A stretch of DNA of 64,000 nucleotides from contig CAWIPO010000008.1 of assembly GCA_963838095.1 (NCBI GenBank), positions 1 to 64,000 of the forward strand, in the 5' to 3' direction. The stretch is from CAWCGU01 sp963838095 (lineage in GTDB: Bacteria > Actinomycetota > Thermoleophilia > Solirubrobacterales > 70-9). The notes under the pieces are model-generated. The model saw nothing but the letters and a program-made list of their open reading frames with translations. It was not told the DNA's origin and made no database searches. Positions 62,212 through 64,000 of this stretch are shown one piece after another. A program made the translations under genes and the position numbers. Each line of letters opens with the position of its first letter. The stretch's first letter is position 1.

Positions 62212-63428
62212 GCAGCTTCCCCCTGGATCTTTGCCACGGCCCGGCCGGCCGCTTCCCACATAGACACCGAGCGGTCGCAGTACTCGACTCCGTAGCGGTC
62301 GAGGATCCTGAAGCCCTCCTCCTCCCAGGCGCCGGGGATGCGGAAGATCGCAATCGTCTCGCCGGGGTCCTTGTCGAGCTCCAGGCAGGCCTTGATGACG
62401 CCACGGGCGACGATGTCGACGCGGGTGTTGGAGACGATCGACATCATCACCGCGATCTTCTCGACCCCGTCCTTCTGCAGCACCTCCTTGGCGAGGCCGC
62501 AGGCCTTCGCCACCGACGGGTTGCCGCCGATCTCGGAGTAGTTGGCGGGCTTGCCGCCCTGGCTGCGGACCGCGTCGGTGAGGGTCAGCGAGCCGCCGCC
62601 GGCGCCGATCACCAGCCCGAGATTCCCGTGGAAGCCGTGATCCTTGCCCTGGATCACCCCCCGATGGTCGGCGGAGTCGATCGCCTTGACGTTGCGCTCG
62701 AAGTCCGACGGCTCGTAGGGCTCGCGGGTGTCGGCGGGATCGATCTCGAGCAGCTTCTGGAGCAGCTCCCGCTGGCGCGGCTTTGCCTCGTCCTCCATCT
62801 CCATGTGGGCGTCGAGCGCGACGAAGCTGCCGTCCTCGAGCCGCGCGAGCGGGTTGATCTCGGCCAGGGTCATGTCGCAGTCGTGAAAGAGCCTCGCCAG
62901 CCGGGCGAGGATCGGCGTCGCGCGGGTGAGCTCGCTGCCGCTGACGCCGGCGGCGGCGATCACCTCCTTGGCGCGGAAGTCGGGCAGCTCGAGCAGGGGA
63001 GAGACGAAGTGCAGCCGGCCGACGTGGTCGGGGTGCTGCTCGGCCACCTCCTCGATGTCGATCCCACCCATGTCCGAGAACAGGATCAGCGGGCACTTGG
63101 CGGTCCCGTCCCAGACGACCCCTGCGTAGTACTCCTGCGCGACCTCGGCCTTCGGGTCGACGAGGACCCCACGCGGCATGTGGCCGCCTATCTCCAGCTC
63201 GAGAATCTCCGCCGCGTGCGTCTCGGCCTCCTCGGGCGTGTCGGCGAACTTCACTCCGCCCGCCTTCATTCGCCCGCCGGTCAACACCTGCGACTTGACC
63301 ACGGTCGGCCCGCCGATCCGCTGCGCGGCCTCCCGGGCCTCGGCGGCGGTGGTGCAGAAGCCGTAGTCGGTGACCGGGATCCCGGCCCGCTCGACTATCC
63401 GTCTGGACTCGTACTCGTAGAAGCGCAT
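62208..63428 (-). CDS. sucC: Succinyl-CoA ligase, beta subunit
   Basis: 406 residues from ATG 63428. ATP-grasp domain: RFYEYESRRIVERAGIPVTDYGFCTTAAEAREAAQRIGGPTVVKSQVLTGGRMKAGGVKFADTPEEAE; later MTLAEINPLARLEDGSFVALDAHMEMEDEA; C-terminal ligase part GAGGGSLTLTDAVRSQGGKPANYSEIGGNPSVAKACGLAKEVL and VDIVARGVIKACLELDKD. Slightly divergent from classical SucC (the usual GKAGGVK reads MKAGGVK) but complete. First gene of the sucC-sucD-ferredoxin operon. Confidence 0.93.
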   Translation of the reverse strand: MRFYEYESRRIVERAGIPVTDYGFCTTAAEAREAAQRIGGPTVVKSQVLTGGRMKAGGVKFADTPEEAETHAAEILELEIGGHMPRGVLVDPKAEVAQEYYAGVVWDGTAKCPLILFSDMGGIDIEEVAEQHPDHVGRLHFVSPLLELPDFRAKEVIAAAGVSGSELTRATPILARLARLFHDCDMTLAEINPLARLEDGSFVALDAHMEMEDEAKPRQRELLQKLLEIDPADTREPYEPSDFERNVKAIDSADHRGVIQGKDHGFHGNLGLVIGAGGGSLTLTDAVRSQGGKPANYSEIGGNPSVAKACGLAKEVLQKDGVEKIAVMMSIVSNTRVDIVARGVIKACLELDKDPGETIAIFRIPGAWEEEGFRILDRYGVEYCDRSVSMWEAAGRAVAKIQGEAA

Positions 63429-63546
63429 CGGCGGCCGCGGGAGACTACCCACTCCCCACAAGCATCATTGGTTACGAACCACAATCGTCGTCCGCTGCGA
63501 CAGAATGGGGCCTCCAGTCACCCCGAGAGAGGAGCCAGAGTCCCAA

Positions 63547-64000
63547 GTGCGTGAATCGATCGACGCGGCCATGGCCGCGGCAGACCTGCCCACCTCCAAC
63601 ACGAAGCTGATCTCCTGGGTGGAGGAGATCGCGGAGCTGACCCAGCCGGACTCGATCCACTGGTGCGACGGCTCGGCGGAGGAATACCGGCGGCTCTGCC
63701 AGGAGCTGGTTGAGGCGGGGACCTTCGAGACGCTCTCGGAGGCGAAGCGGCCGAACTCCTACATCGCGCGCTCGGACCCCGGTGACGTCGCCCGGGTCGA
63801 GGACCGCACCTTCATCTGCTCGCAGGCCGAGGACCAGGCCGGGCCGACCAACAACTGGACCGACCCCGGCGAGATGCGCGCGAAGCTGAACGGGCTCTTC
63901 AAGGGCTCGATGCGCGGCCGGACGATGTACGTGGTCCCGTTCTCGATGGGCCCGCTCGGTTCTCCGATCGCCCACATCGGCGTCCAACTCACCGACTCGG
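63547..64000 (+). CDS. pckG: Phosphoenolpyruvate carboxykinase (GTP), 5' part
   Basis: Converts oxaloacetate to PEP with GTP; cut by the window edge. STNTKL-like TSNTKLISWVEEIAELTQPDSIHWCDGSAEEYRRLCQELVEAGTF, then SYIARSDPGDVARVEDRTFICSQAEDQAGPTNNWTDPGEMRAKLNGLFKGSMRGRTMYVVPFSMGPLGSPIAHIGVQLTDS, the substrate-binding N-terminal half of GTP-type PEPCK. GTG 63547 or ATG 63571 may be the start. Divergent from sucC; a small palindrome (TGGTT-acg-AACCA, 63470-63482) lies between. Confidence 0.93.
   Translation, partial: MRESIDAAMAAADLPTSNTKLISWVEEIAELTQPDSIHWCDGSAEEYRRLCQELVEAGTFETLSEAKRPNSYIARSDPGDVARVEDRTFICSQAEDQAGPTNNWTDPGEMRAKLNGLFKGSMRGRTMYVVPFSMGPLGSPIAHIGVQLTDS

Overview
The window comes from a high-GC actinobacterium. 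Many GTG/TTG starts, an actinobacterial-type c-di-AMP riboswitch ahead of an RlpA gene, a C-terminal LAxTG (class E type) sorting signal, a GTP-type PEP carboxykinase and a DUF6351-like secreted protein all suit the class Thermoleophilia (Solirubrobacterales-like). That placement is an inference. No rRNA, tRNA, CRISPR array, transposase or integrase was seen.

Region 1 (1-17,100) is a surface-polysaccharide locus. It holds GT2, GT4 and GT25 glycosyltransferases, a Wzm/Wzt-type ABC exporter, an NAD-sugar epimerase, an FkbM methyltransferase, an O-antigen-ligase-like protein and a membrane glycosyltransferase-like protein. The glycosyltransferase blocks at 1-5,360 and 13,500-15,100 look less GC-rich than their surroundings. 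Inside the locus lies a small module of a MauE/redoxin membrane protein divergent from an HPr-kinase-like P-loop protein (9,107-11,019).

Region 2 (17,100-25,530) encodes exported proteins and the most unusual gene set here: a protein joining a PqqD-like domain, an internal twin-arginine signal and a 16-cysteine domain, followed by two more HPr-kinase-like proteins, a nucleotidyltransferase-like protein and a second MauE/redoxin protein. Two secreted glycosidase-like proteins flank this set.

Region 3 (25,530-37,400) carries three toxin-antitoxin modules (RelE/Phd, RHH/PIN, Phd/VapC), small enzymes, an ECF sigma/anti-sigma pair, a DUF11/RTX protein, a DUF6351-like protein, the c-di-AMP riboswitch with RlpA, and glutamine synthetase.

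Region 4 (37,400-64,000) is mostly metabolic: PdxH, PhzF, ZIP transporter, DUF255 protein, HemL-like aminomutase, an MhqO/MhqD-like pair, a radical SAM protein, a ThuA/GMC/gluconate-dehydrogenase set, an acyl-CoA synthetase, a MarR-controlled ABC-2 exporter, a GGDEF/EAL protein, sucCD with a ferredoxin, and the start of pckG. Two paralogous six-cysteine secreted proteins lie at 38,013 and 39,811.

Many genes, including ordinary enzymes, are split over two or three reading frames by single-base shifts. I read most of these as indel errors in the sequence rather than true pseudogenes, and I give the span of the whole gene in each case.
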